Assembly: GCF_002585305.1 (NCBI RefSeq)
Contig: NZ_NUNF01000051.1
Span: 16,213-64,345 of the forward strand
DNA from: Bacillus sp. AFS037270
GTDB lineage: Bacteria > Bacillota > Bacilli > Bacillales_B > DSM-18226
DNA: 48,133 nucleotides
Reading direction: 5' to 3'
Shown: positions 10,524-19,534 of the stretch, piece by piece
How positions within the stretch are numbered: position 1 is the first letter of the stretch
How the letters are laid out: each line of letters opens with the position of its first letter
The notes under the pieces: model-generated
Database searches by the model: none
What the model was told of the DNA's origin: nothing
The model's input: only the letters and a program-made list of their open reading frames with translations
Made by a program: the position numbers and the translations under genes

Positions 10524-11135
10524 ATGGGCACTGATCCATTTACTAAGACCGTATTCGAAGCTTTTGTAGAGGCAATGATCCCTACTACTCCACCGCTTGC
10601 TCAAAAACTTTTTAACGTACAATACTTTGGTGCATCTGAATTACTCATTCATGAATACATCATCTGGACACTAGACCATTCGATTTCCCTCCTAAAAAAT
10701 ACAAACTACTCATTATCAAGACAAACAGCTGAACTGCTTGAATTAGCGGCCCATCAATTAGCATTAAACAGCGGGAATATCCAGACCCTTACCTTTTATA
10801 AAATTCCTAATAACATAATTTTCTCAGCCCTAACACCAGAAGACCGTTTACGCTCCGTAACTCTTTTAGAACAACTTACGATTAATCCTGCATACTTACC
10901 ATATCCTTTTAACCAGAATCCTCGTTTTGTACTGCCTGTCATTGATGTTATAAACAGGCTTGCTATGTTTGGTTTCTATTCGGAATGGTCTGGATATGGG
11001 ACAACACGTTTGAACCCACCTAACAATCGGAGTTTAGAAACATTTCCCATAAGTTGGATCCAAGTCAAATATCCCGGCCCTTCAAAAGGGTATCATGCAT
11101 TTCGGGGATACCTAGTCGATAGGTTTATAGAATAG
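10524..11135 (+). CDS. Small partner protein of a GMC oxidoreductase
   Basis: The 203 aa protein begins at ATG 10524 behind AGAGGTGGG; the GTG at 10515 is within that site. Its stop lies 13 bases before the GMC gene, and the AGGAGG of that gene overlaps its last codons, so the two are translationally linked. The layout (small helical subunit plus GMC subunit) resembles membrane-bound gluconate/sorbitol/alcohol dehydrogenases, whose small subunit (gluconate 2-dehydrogenase subunit 3 family) normally carries a Tat signal. No signal peptide or twin-arginine motif is visible here. Assignment to that family is from context and weak similarity only. Confidence 0.6.
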   Translation: MGTDPFTKTVFEAFVEAMIPTTPPLAQKLFNVQYFGASELLIHEYIIWTLDHSISLLKNTNYSLSRQTAELLELAAHQLALNSGNIQTLTFYKIPNNIIFSALTPEDRLRSVTLLEQLTINPAYLPYPFNQNPRFVLPVIDVINRLAMFGFYSEWSGYGTTRLNPPNNRSLETFPISWIQVKYPGPSKGYHAFRGYLVDRFIE

Positions 11136-11148
11136 GAGGAACCTAAGC

Positions 11149-12846
11149 ATGTGTCTTGATGCTGATGTAATTGTTATTGGAGCAGGCGGCGGCGGCGCGG
11201 TCATCGCCAAAGAACTTGGTGAAAAGGGAATATCTGTTTTACTATTGGAAGCTGGGCCCTGGTACGGCAATCAAAAATGGCCCGAACCTAACAAGCATCC
11301 TGGAGCCCTAACCAGCTCGAGCGTAACCGATTTGAGTAAAAACATTTTGGACAAATGTTTTACCGATTATGAAGAAGACATGAACGATTTGGTATCCGGA
11401 AAATTACGTTGGGGACCGGCTGACAGGAATCAAAAGCCGTGGTTTCGGGGATTACAGCAAAAGGGATTTATCTGGCAGAATTCTGGGATAGGAGGAACAT
11501 CCCTACAATACCTTGCAAACTCACCACGGGCTTATCCGATGGCAGTCGATCACGTATGGCCTATTTCCTATCGTGAATTGATTCCCTACTATGAAAAAGT
11601 CGAAGCTACTCTTCCTGTGAAACCAGCACCCATGACAGCAAAAGAGGAGTTATTTTTTTATGGAGCGAAAAAAGCAGGGTGGTCGCTATTAAAAACCAAT
11701 AATGTTACAACTCCAGGATACCGTCCGCAGCCAAATGCCATTCTTCAGCCTGACCCGCAGATCAATAATCCTGGATTTGACTTTAATGAGCCACATTTAG
11801 GATGTACACTCAGAGGGCATTGCATAAATGGTTGTAAAATGGGGCCTTCCGTTGAAACTATTGCGAAACGGTCAACATTAGTTAGTTACATACCATTGGC
11901 TCTAAAGACAGGAAATGTCGAAATTCAACCAAACACGTTTGTGACCAAGATTTTAACTGATGATGATTCCACTAGAGGACTTTCAGCGATCGGAGTAGAG
12001 GTTAGAAACACATGGACAGCTGAAATAACTGAATTAAGAGCAAAGGTTATCGTTATGTCAGCTGGTGTGATTGAAACACCTCGACTTTGGCTGAATTCGA
12101 AACTACCAGATAACACTTGGGTAGGAAAGGGCTTAACGAACCATTGGTTTGATTGTATTACAGGTATATTTGATGAGAGGGTCTTAACCAACATCTTGGG
12201 AATTTCAGAGGGATTACCGTACATAGGACAAACCTCTGGGGCAAGATTTGACTACCCTGGTCTTGGGATGCTATTAGCTTTTGGAACCAGTCCTGGTGCT
12301 TACTCTACTTTATTATATGGATCCAGCCAATCGGGTTATGCCCTCTTCAACACTCCTTCCCTAAAGGGATTAGAAGGAGTAATAACAGGTTCGATGCTAA
12401 AAAAGGTCATGTCCGATTATCCAAGGACTCTAAGTATTGCCGTAATTATTGATGACGAGGTGAATCAAAGGAATGGAATTTCGTTAGATCCCGTTCGAAT
12501 GGATGAGCATGGTCATGTTCCTACCCTTAATTATAACCCTAGTAAAAACGACATTCCTAAAAGAGAATACTTAACTAGAATTGGGGCAGATATTTTAATA
12601 AAGGCTGGTGCAAAACAGATCATTCGTACAAACATGCCGCCAGGTGTGTTTATTCATATTCACAGTACCATGCGAATTGGTTATGTCACGGACACAAATT
12701 GCGAGGCACATCAGGTAAAAAGGTTATTTATTGCAGATAACAGCGTACTTTACAATAGCCTGGGCGGGCCTAATCCAACTCTTACCACCCAAGCTCTTGC
12801 CACACGTACAGCTGAAAAAATTGCAAACAAATATTTTAGTAATTAG
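11149..12846 (+). CDS. GMC-family FAD-dependent oxidoreductase
   Basis: A 565 aa flavoprotein of the glucose-methanol-choline family. The Rossmann motif VIVIGAGGGGAVIAKEL (about residues 7-23) binds FAD. GIGGTSLQYLANSPR (about 117-131) is the second conserved block, and the C-terminal HIHSTMRIG ... NPTLTTQALATRTAEKI supplies the flavin-capping and catalytic region. The CTLRGHCINGCKMG segment (about 222-235) contains closely spaced Cys, as in the gluconate and sorbitol dehydrogenase subgroup. There is no signal peptide, so it should be cytosolic. Its substrate is unknown: sugar acids, polyols or long-chain alcohols are candidates. It is co-transcribed with the small protein upstream. Confidence 0.88.
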   Translation: MCLDADVIVIGAGGGGAVIAKELGEKGISVLLLEAGPWYGNQKWPEPNKHPGALTSSSVTDLSKNILDKCFTDYEEDMNDLVSGKLRWGPADRNQKPWFRGLQQKGFIWQNSGIGGTSLQYLANSPRAYPMAVDHVWPISYRELIPYYEKVEATLPVKPAPMTAKEELFFYGAKKAGWSLLKTNNVTTPGYRPQPNAILQPDPQINNPGFDFNEPHLGCTLRGHCINGCKMGPSVETIAKRSTLVSYIPLALKTGNVEIQPNTFVTKILTDDDSTRGLSAIGVEVRNTWTAEITELRAKVIVMSAGVIETPRLWLNSKLPDNTWVGKGLTNHWFDCITGIFDERVLTNILGISEGLPYIGQTSGARFDYPGLGMLLAFGTSPGAYSTLLYGSSQSGYALFNTPSLKGLEGVITGSMLKKVMSDYPRTLSIAVIIDDEVNQRNGISLDPVRMDEHGHVPTLNYNPSKNDIPKREYLTRIGADILIKAGAKQIIRTNMPPGVFIHIHSTMRIGYVTDTNCEAHQVKRLFIADNSVLYNSLGGPNPTLTTQALATRTAEKIANKYFSN

Positions 12847-12862
12847 TTAGATTAACAAATAA

Positions 12863-12946
12863 ATGTCCTTTACTCGCCTATGATTTGAATATATACTTTC
12901 CGCCTTGATTCTGTTCACCATAAATCAAGGTAAAGTAGCAGGACAT
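12863..12946. repeat. Nested inverted repeat of unknown role
   Basis: The outer arms ATGTCCT-T-TACT (12863-12874) and AGTA-GC-AGGACAT (12934-12946) enclose an inner pair CCTTGATT / AATCAAGG (12903-12930). The 84-base element lies just after the GMC gene and before the terminator at 12967-13000. It could be a small structured RNA, a 3' UTR fold or a relic of a tiny mobile element. Confidence 0.45.
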
Positions 12947-12966
12947 CTAATCCTATAAAAATCTTT

Positions 12967-13000
12967 AAGGGACAGCCCCAACATTGAGGAGGTGTCCCTT
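12967..13000. terminator. Bidirectional terminator
   Basis: AAGGGACA and TGTCCCTT form an 8 bp stem, with TTTT on the + strand and AAAG on the other. It separates the converging GMC and response-regulator genes. Confidence 0.7.
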
Positions 13001-13020
13001 TTGGTCTTAATCTATACCTA

Positions 13021-13728
13021 TTACAAAAAATTTTTAATCAAATGTTCCTTATATTTATTAAAATGATGTTGGTAAACAGGTCTTCCGACTGTTCCATAAA
13101 TGACCTTTACCTCAAGAATCCCAATACCTTTTAAAAAGTTTAAATACTTTCGAACGGATACTCTTGAAATTCCAACTATTTTCACAACATCCTCTGTTGA
13201 GAACGGACCGTCTTTCATCTCCTGAATTGCGTCCCAAATTTGTTTCAATGTATCCTTTGTTAACCCTTTGGGCAGCTCTTCTAAAATTGTTTTTTCTTCC
13301 CGGCGTAATAGCTGATAATCAAGTTCATCCTGACTGGTGACAGGTTGATTTTTAATAAATTCCCTTTTTTCCAAATAGGCTGTTAATGCTAGTTGAAAAC
13401 GTTCGAATTCAAATGGTTTGATTAAATAATCGACAGCTCCGTATCTTAATGCTTTTTGTATTCTATCCATATCTGACGCAGCTGAAATGATAATTACATC
13501 CGTTTCTTTCTCCTTTTCGCGCAGAAAAATTAGAAGCTCGAGTCCCTGTTTTCCAGGCATAAAAATATCCAATAGTATAAGATCGAAATCTTGATTTTCG
13601 ATAATTCTTATAGCATCTTCTACTGATCTTGCCATTGCTGTTAACTGAAAACCGTTAACTTTAGCAAGATAGCTTTTATTGAACTCTGCTACCATTGGAT
13701 CATCTTCTACAATCATCACCCGGATCAT
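13021..13728 (-). CDS. Response regulator, CitB/DcuR/MalR type
   Basis: The receiver domain (residues about 1-120) has the acidic pair D9-D10, phospho-acceptor D54 in LLDIFMPG, S82 and K104 (LIKPFEFER). The C-terminal part holds a helix-turn-helix (STEDVVKIVGISRVSVRKYLNFL). The 235 aa length equals that of B. subtilis MalR-like regulators. Its ATG overlaps the kinase stop by four bases (13725-13728), so it is translationally coupled. With the neighbouring malic enzyme this suggests control of malate or another C4-dicarboxylate; the direct targets are not shown. A dicarboxylate transporter is not in the window. Confidence 0.92.
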   Translation of the reverse strand: MIRVMIVEDDPMVAEFNKSYLAKVNGFQLTAMARSVEDAIRIIENQDFDLILLDIFMPGKQGLELLIFLREKEKETDVIIISAASDMDRIQKALRYGAVDYLIKPFEFERFQLALTAYLEKREFIKNQPVTSQDELDYQLLRREEKTILEELPKGLTKDTLKQIWDAIQEMKDGPFSTEDVVKIVGISRVSVRKYLNFLKGIGILEVKVIYGTVGRPVYQHHFNKYKEHLIKNFL

Positions 13729-15326
13729 CCAATCTCCCCCTCTGCCTTATAGGGTATATAGAGGGAAAATATCGTGCCTTTTTTAGGCTTAGATGCAATA
13801 ATCAATTCCCCTTCCCATTTTTCTATGGCTTGTGAGACTAGATACAGACCTAAACCTCTGTTTTCCCCTTTAGTTGAGAATCCCTTTTGAACAATTTTAT
13901 TTTGCATAGCTTCACTCATTCCAATTCCAGTATCTTTTACCTCTATTGTTAAAATGTCATCTCCATAATCGAATTCTACGTCAATCTTTTTGATAGAGCA
14001 ATCAGCCACAGCCTCGACCGCATTATCAATTAAATTACCTAGTGTTGTAATCAGCTCGTGTGTAAGATGGGAATCATCAGGTGGTGGCAGAGGATGATTA
14101 CAGGAAACGGATAATTCTACCCCAGATTCCCTAGCATAGCTTAACTTCCCAATAAGAAAACCAGCTAACACAGGGTCTTGAATCTTTTTTGTAATGAACC
14201 CTATTTCTGTTTTTCGGTGTTTTACTATATCGTTTATATACTCAGCTAATTTGTCATAATAGCCCATACGCACCATTCCAAGGATGACATGGAGTTTATT
14301 CATAAACTCATGCGTCTGCGCACGAAGCGCGTCTGCGTATATACGTACTCCTGTTAGTTGTTCCGCTAGGATTTGCATTTCCGTCTTATCACGAAAGGTG
14401 GCAATAGCTCCTACTGCATTATTTCCCACAACCACTGGGACCCGATTGACTAATATCGATAATCCGTTTAAATTTTGTTCTTCATCCAGTTCTGCTCTGC
14501 CGGTTTTGAGAACTTTGCTTAAGCGAGTTGCGGGCAAGTATTCCTCTACATTTCTCCCAATAGGCTCTTGGCTCAATCCTGCTTTTTGAAATAGCTTTAA
14601 AGCGGCTCGATTGACAAGTGTAATCCTCGATTCTTGATCAACCGCCACTATTCCCTCACGCACAGATTGCAGCATAGCACTTCGCTCCTCTAATAACCTT
14701 GCGATGGCAAAAGGCTCGAGCCCTAATAAAATTCTTTTTATATATCTAGCTAGCAAGACTGCTCCAATTACCCCTATTACTATCCCGACCAATGTTCCAA
14801 TGTAGATACCGGTCCTACTCTTATTGACTGCCTTTTCCACATTATTGAGAGAAATTCCGACAGCTGCTGCCCCTACTTGTTTTCCTCCTTTTTCAAAGAT
14901 GGGTGTAAAGTAGCGCAAGGATGGGCCCAGGGTTCCTCTTGCAAAAGAAACATGTTCCTTTCCTTTTAGTACAGGACCTTCATCACCACCCATAAATCGT
15001 TTTCCTACCTTGTTGACATCGGGATGGGATTTCCGTATCCCCCTCATATCCATCACCACAACAAACTCTACATTTGTGGCCACTCTTATTTCATTTGCAA
15101 ACTGCTGAATATCCTTTTCATCCCGTTTCCCACTCATTGCATCAATAACAAGCGGACTATGTGAGATCATTAAAGCAACATTTTTGGCCTTTTCAACCTG
15201 ACTTTCTTTCGTACCTTCTGCAACCCTATTACTGATAAGTAAGTCCGTTATAAGGAGTGAAACAGTTACGACAACACAGACAAAAATAGTAATGATTGAC
15301 TGTAAACTCCATCTTCCTTTTTTCAT
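13725..15326 (-). CDS. Sensor histidine kinase, CitA/DcuS/MalK type
   Basis: This 533 aa membrane kinase senses extracellular di- or tricarboxylates. Transmembrane helices at about 11-31 and 173-193 flank an external PAS-like domain with the ligand-pocket pattern RKSHPDVNKVGKRF ... GTLGPSLRYF (about 98-140). A cytoplasmic PAS domain (about 215-315), the phospho-His in QTHEFMNKLH (H339) and ATPase boxes NLIDNAVEAV, DTGIGM and GLGLYLV follow. The length equals that recalled for B. subtilis MalK (YufL). GGAGGAAG precedes the ATG. It forms an operon with the response regulator and sits downstream of a malic enzyme, separated by a terminator. Confidence 0.93.
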   Translation of the reverse strand: MKKGRWSLQSIITIFVCVVVTVSLLITDLLISNRVAEGTKESQVEKAKNVALMISHSPLVIDAMSGKRDEKDIQQFANEIRVATNVEFVVVMDMRGIRKSHPDVNKVGKRFMGGDEGPVLKGKEHVSFARGTLGPSLRYFTPIFEKGGKQVGAAAVGISLNNVEKAVNKSRTGIYIGTLVGIVIGVIGAVLLARYIKRILLGLEPFAIARLLEERSAMLQSVREGIVAVDQESRITLVNRAALKLFQKAGLSQEPIGRNVEEYLPATRLSKVLKTGRAELDEEQNLNGLSILVNRVPVVVGNNAVGAIATFRDKTEMQILAEQLTGVRIYADALRAQTHEFMNKLHVILGMVRMGYYDKLAEYINDIVKHRKTEIGFITKKIQDPVLAGFLIGKLSYARESGVELSVSCNHPLPPPDDSHLTHELITTLGNLIDNAVEAVADCSIKKIDVEFDYGDDILTIEVKDTGIGMSEAMQNKIVQKGFSTKGENRGLGLYLVSQAIEKWEGELIIASKPKKGTIFSLYIPYKAEGEIG

Positions 15327-15368
15327 CTTCTTCCTCCATGTAAAATCACTATGACGTTTAATAAAAAA

Positions 15369-15394
15369 GAAAATCCCGTTTAAAAGGGATTTTC
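15369..15394 (-). terminator. Terminator between malic enzyme and kinase genes
   Basis: GAAAATCCC and GGGATTTTC form a 9 bp stem, followed on the - strand by TTTTTT. It implies that the two-component operon has its own promoter or depends on readthrough. Confidence 0.8.
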
Positions 15395-15408
15395 TTCTTT
15401 TGATTAGT

Positions 15409-16656
15409 TTAAACTAGTGCAAGTTTTGTTTCTTCTTTTGCTATTGATAGGCTGGCTTTAATTTGCTCTACACTGATATTCTTTCGGGAAACACCTGTTT
15501 CCATTGCAGCTGAAGCAACTGCTGCTGCAACATGTGCAGCTACTCTCTGATCAAATGGATTGGGTATGACATAGTCTGCATGAAGTTCTACTTCTGAAAT
15601 TAAACCAGCAATGGCATGAACTGCAGCAATCTTCATTTCCTCATTGATTTCGCTTGCCTGAACATCTAATGCTCCGCGGAAAATTCCCGGAAACGCCAAA
15701 ACATTATTGACCTGATTTGAATAGTCCGAACGTCCTGTACCTACAACCAATGCTCCCGCTTGTTTTGCTTCTTCCGGCATAATCTCCGGTACCGGGTTGG
15801 CCATGGCAAAAATAATCGGGTCACGTTGCATTGTACGAACCATTTCTTTTGTTACGGCACCTGCTGCTGAAACACCAACGAATACGTCAGCACCAACAAG
15901 AGCATCCGCCAACATTCCTTCTTTTTGTTCTTTGTTTGTAACCTCAGCCATTTCATCTTTGAATTTATTCATTCCAAAAGGGCGCCCCTTATAGATGACT
16001 CCTTTTGTATCACAAAGAATAACATCCTTTACCCCCATATGAAGCAAGAGTTTTACAATCGCCACTCCTGCTGCCCCAGCACCATTTACCACAACACGGA
16101 TATCTTCTAATTTTTTGTTTGCTAGTATAAGGGCGTTAATTAATCCTGCAGCTGTTACAATAGCTGTACCATGCTGATCATCATGAAAAATAGGGATATC
16201 ACAAGCTTTTCGCAGCTGATCTTCAATTTCAAAACATTGGGGTGCAGCAATATCTTCTAAGTTTATTCCTCCAAAGGTAGGTTCTAATAATTTGACCGTA
16301 CTCACAATTTCTTTTGTGTCAGTGGTATCTAGACAAATAGGGAACGCATCCACATTGGCAAATGACTTAAATAACACTGCCTTTCCTTCCATTACCGGCA
16401 TTGCAGCTTTTGGACCGATATTTCCAAGACCAAGTACAGCCGTTCCATTTGATACAACTGCAACTAGATTCCCCTTCATTGTGTAATCATATACCTTACT
16501 TTCATCCTTGTGAATATCCAGGCAAGGTTCTGCCACACCAGGAGAATAAGCTAAACTTAAATCTTTAGCATTATTTACTGGAACCTTAGAAGTAACTGCA
16601 AGTTTCCCTTGATGTTCCTTATGCATCTTTAATGCTTCATCTCTTAAGACTGACAT
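15409..16656 (-). CDS. NAD(P)-dependent malic enzyme
   Basis: Oxidatively decarboxylates malate to pyruvate in the cytosol. The 415 aa chain is the short bacterial form (YtsJ-like, about 410 aa). SLAYSPGVAEPC (about residues 29-40) is the N-terminal signature, the metal-binding acidic residues lie in FEIEDQLRKACDIPIFHDDQHGTA, and the NAD(P) site is VNGAGAAGVAIVKLL. The nucleotide preference cannot be read reliably. GGGGAGA precedes the ATG. Its position next to a CitA/DcuS-type sensor pair fits malate-responsive expression, as for MalK/MalR control of a malic enzyme in B. subtilis. Confidence 0.95.
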   Translation of the reverse strand: MSVLRDEALKMHKEHQGKLAVTSKVPVNNAKDLSLAYSPGVAEPCLDIHKDESKVYDYTMKGNLVAVVSNGTAVLGLGNIGPKAAMPVMEGKAVLFKSFANVDAFPICLDTTDTKEIVSTVKLLEPTFGGINLEDIAAPQCFEIEDQLRKACDIPIFHDDQHGTAIVTAAGLINALILANKKLEDIRVVVNGAGAAGVAIVKLLLHMGVKDVILCDTKGVIYKGRPFGMNKFKDEMAEVTNKEQKEGMLADALVGADVFVGVSAAGAVTKEMVRTMQRDPIIFAMANPVPEIMPEEAKQAGALVVGTGRSDYSNQVNNVLAFPGIFRGALDVQASEINEEMKIAAVHAIAGLISEVELHADYVIPNPFDQRVAAHVAAAVASAAMETGVSRKNISVEQIKASLSIAKEETKLALV

Positions 16657-16844
16657 ATCCTATCTCTCCCCTTTTAAATTTATGCAAACAATTAGTAGAG
16701 TTGTCGTTTACACTTTAAATTTATACTTCCATCATAATACTCTGTAAGCATTTTCATAGATTTTGTAATTAAAAAAAGCAAGCTTCATAAAAGTTTTTTT
16801 CTTTATAGTCTTCGGTATTCGTTAAAACATAAAACGAATAAAAA

Positions 16845-16881
16845 AAACAGACCAACGGTAATATCCACCATCGGTCTGTTT
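16845..16881. terminator. Terminator after mmuM
   Basis: AAACAGACC and GGTCTGTTT form a 9 bp stem with inner CGG/CCA pairing. On the - strand it is followed by a long T run, fitting termination of the mmuP-mmuM transcript. Confidence 0.85.
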
Positions 16882-16914
16882 ATTGATTTCATTTAAATAT
16901 CATTAGTTTTATTT

Positions 16915-17880
16915 TTAATCGTGGAGCAAAACCTCAGAAGGCCGCCATTTTTTTGAAATCTCCTCAATGTGTAGAGGAGTGGTTCTGCAGCATCCTCCTA
17001 TTAACTGTGCTCCTGCTTTATACCATTCCTCAGATTGACTATCAAACGCATTACATTGTTCATGGCCATGCCATGTTTTTGTTTCTGCATTATAGGTTTC
17101 ACCCGAGTTCGGATAAACAAGAATCGGCTTATTCGTGTTTGCGCTCAGCTCCTGAATGGCACCAGTAACAACATTAATTGGTGCACAATTGAGTCCAATC
17201 GCAACAATTTGTTCGCTGTTTTCAAACAACCTAGCACAGTTCGCCAGATTGGTACCCTCACTAATCTCTTCTTCATTTTTTAAAGAAAAGGATAACCATG
17301 CATAGGTGTCTGGAAATTCTCGCAACAATGAATCTAGTACTCTTGCCTCCTGCAAGGACGGTATTGTTTCAAATGCTAACAGGTCGGCACCTGCCTCGAC
17401 TAAGGCAGAAATTCTTGGCCGATGGAATTCAGCTAACGTTTGATCGGATACACCATAATTCCCTACATATTCAGAACCATCTGCAAGGTACGCCCCATAA
17501 GGTCCAACTGATCCTGCAACCAACGGTTTCGGCCGATTGGTTTCTCTATTTTCCTTCCAAAAATCATCTCGTGCCCTTTTTGCCAGCTGCACCGTTTTCT
17601 TAATTAACTCAATAGCCTCCGCTTCTTTTATTCCACGTGCTGCAAATCCATCAATCGTAGCTTGATAGCTTGCCGTAATAGCACAGTCCGCCCCTGCACG
17701 AAAATAATCAGCATGAACTCGATAAATCAATTCCGGTTTTTCAAGTAATACTCGTGCAGACCAAAGGGGATCGTCTAAATTACAGCCATGTGCCTCCAGT
17801 TCTGTAGCTAATGCTCCATCAAGAATCATAATAGAATGTTGAGATAAAATGGACTCAATTGGATCGATTTTGCTGGACAT
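16915..17880 (-). CDS. mmuM: Homocysteine S-methyltransferase
   Basis: Makes methionine from homocysteine with S-methylmethionine (or SAM) as methyl donor. The zinc ligands are visible: the Cys in [10 protein letters not shown] and the pair in GGCCRTTP near the C-terminus. The N-terminal [24 protein letters not shown] matches the family. At 321 aa the length is normal (E. coli MmuM 310, B. subtilis YbgG 315). It begins 26 bases inside the end of the permease gene, behind AAGGGGCG, so it is co-transcribed and coupled. The SAM riboswitch upstream of the permease fits the role. Confidence 0.95.
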   Translation of the reverse strand: MSSKIDPIESILSQHSIMILDGALATELEAHGCNLDDPLWSARVLLEKPELIYRVHADYFRAGADCAITASYQATIDGFAARGIKEAEAIELIKKTVQLAKRARDDFWKENRETNRPKPLVAGSVGPYGAYLADGSEYVGNYGVSDQTLAEFHRPRISALVEAGADLLAFETIPSLQEARVLDSLLREFPDTYAWLSFSLKNEEEISEGTNLANCARLFENSEQIVAIGLNCAPINVVTGAIQELSANTNKPILVYPNSGETYNAETKTWHGHEQCNAFDSQSEEWYKAGAQLIGGCCRTTPLHIEEISKKWRPSEVLLHD

Positions 17881-19264
17881 ACTCTACGCCCCTTTTCTTT
17901 AAATTTTGTGTTAGATAATAACTTCCGTAGCAAAACAAAATAAATGGGAGGCCGCAATACAGGGCAATTCGTTGTGTTGGATCAAAGGCAATTCCAATAC
18001 ATGATGCCAAACAAAGGATAAAAGATACAATTGGTACGAATGGGTAAAGTGGTGTTCGATACACTAGGTCCTTTTCAGATTTTCCTTCCTTCAAATATTG
18101 TCTCCGAAATAAGAACTGTGACAAGCTAATACTCATCCAAACGACCACCACTGCCAGGCCCGAAATGGACACAAGTACGATATAAACCGTATCTGGTGCA
18201 ACAATACTGGAGAGTAGCGCCAAAGCTCCTCCCACCATGCTAAAGATGACCGCATTGATTGGGACCCCTTTTGTTGTCATTTTTCCAAAGATCGGTGAGA
18301 TCGTCTTCTTATCCGCAAGTGACCAAAGCATTCTCGAAGAGGCATAGAGCCCTGAGTTAGCTGCTGATAGAATGGCCGTAAGGATAACAAAGTTCATAAT
18401 GTCTGCAGCATATGGTACTCCAATTCGTTCTAATACTGCTACAAATGGACTCTCTAATACTCCTGCGTCAGACATAGGCAATAACGCTGATAAAATAACA
18501 ATTGTTCCCACAAAAAAGATAATCAATCTCCACAAGGTGGTACGAATGGCCTTCGGTATTGTTTTTTCTGGGTTTTCTGTTTCCCCTGCTGCAATACCAA
18601 TTAATTCCGTTCCTGAGAAAGCAAAATTAACCGCAAGCATGGTCATTAAAATGCCAGTAGCACCATGGGGAAATAAACCTGCGCTTGTAAAATTAGAAAA
18701 GAAGGGTTCTGAATTCGAATGAGTCATCGGAAGAATGCCTGCCAAAGCGGCAGCACCTAAAACAATAAATAGGATAATAGCAATTACCTTTATCGAAGAA
18801 AACCAAAATTCAGATTCAGCGAAAAACTTGACGGTCAGTACATTTAATACAAAAATCAAAATGGCAAAGAAAGCACTCCAGACCCAAACACCGATGAATG
18901 GAAACCACCTCTGCATCAGTAATCCTGCAGCTGTGAATTCAGAACCTAAAGCAACCGTCCAAGTCAGCCAATACAACCAGGCAACTGTGTATCCCGTCCC
19001 GGGCCCGATATATTTAGCTGCATAGCTATGGAAAGCTCCCGTTTCAGGCATATGTACGGAGAGCTCCCCTAGACATAACATTACAAGGTAAACCACTAGG
19101 GCTCCAATCAGATAGGAAAGTATGGTACCAAACGGACCTGCTTGCTGAATGGTGTAACCTGAACTTAAAAATAATCCAGTTCCAATGACTCCGCCAAGCG
19201 ACAGCATCACTAAATGACGTGTCTGCATTTTTCTTTGAAATACTTGCTTGTTTTTATTCTCCAT
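17855..19264 (-). CDS. mmuP: Amino acid permease, probable S-methylmethionine permease
   Basis: A 12-helix APC-superfamily transporter of about 469 aa. [18 protein letters not shown] near the N-terminus is the hallmark substrate-binding break in helix 1. ATG 19264 is chosen because AAGGAGTGT precedes it; the longer frame would run into the riboswitch terminator. It overlaps mmuM, and the pair lies behind a SAM-I riboswitch, which strongly suggests S-methylmethionine as substrate. From sequence alone it could be another amino-acid permease of the YbgF type. Confidence 0.9.
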   Translation of the reverse strand: MENKNKQVFQRKMQTRHLVMLSLGGVIGTGLFLSSGYTIQQAGPFGTILSYLIGALVVYLVMLCLGELSVHMPETGAFHSYAAKYIGPGTGYTVAWLYWLTWTVALGSEFTAAGLLMQRWFPFIGVWVWSAFFAILIFVLNVLTVKFFAESEFWFSSIKVIAIILFIVLGAAALAGILPMTHSNSEPFFSNFTSAGLFPHGATGILMTMLAVNFAFSGTELIGIAAGETENPEKTIPKAIRTTLWRLIIFFVGTIVILSALLPMSDAGVLESPFVAVLERIGVPYAADIMNFVILTAILSAANSGLYASSRMLWSLADKKTISPIFGKMTTKGVPINAVIFSMVGGALALLSSIVAPDTVYIVLVSISGLAVVVVWMSISLSQFLFRRQYLKEGKSEKDLVYRTPLYPFVPIVSFILCLASCIGIAFDPTQRIALYCGLPFILFCYGSYYLTQNLKKRGVEYVQQNRSN

Positions 19265-19296
19265 TCCTACACTCCTTATGCTACTATCCAGAAAAA

Positions 19297-19450
19297 GCAA
19301 AAAACGCACTCGAAAAGAGTGCGCTGCTGACAAATAAAAACGGAAGCTCTCATCTATCAGGGTCTTCACCCGCAGGAATTAGCACAGTATCTTTGTAGAC
19401 CTGTTGCTGAGGTTTCATCGGGCCAGTCCCTCCACCTCTCTGGATAAGAA
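19297..19450 (-). ncRNA. SAM-I (S-box) riboswitch with terminator
   Basis: Read on the - strand, the aptamer starts CTTATCCAGAGAGGTGGAGG and continues with GACTGGCCCGATGAAACC and TCAGCAAC, the canonical S-box core, closing near 19347. The expression platform is a terminator (CGCACTC-TTTTC-GAGTGCG then T6, 19297-19323). When SAM is plentiful, the terminator forms and mmuP-mmuM are off. A promoter (TTGACA 19485-19490, TAAGGT 19462-19467, 17-base spacer) lies just upstream. Confidence 0.96.
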
Positions 19451-19461
19451 TATTTTTTACA

Positions 19462-19490
19462 ACCTTATCAATCTATGGAAATAATGTCAA
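19462..19490 (-). promoter_or_regulatory. Promoter of the mmuP-mmuM riboswitch transcript
   Basis: A perfect TTGACA and a weaker TAAGGT are spaced by 17 bases. The predicted start falls a few bases before the S-box aptamer, consistent with a sigma-A promoter. Confidence 0.75.
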
Positions 19491-19534
19491 TCAATTTCTA
19501 TACTTTTAACTAATATAATACGTTTTACTAAATC

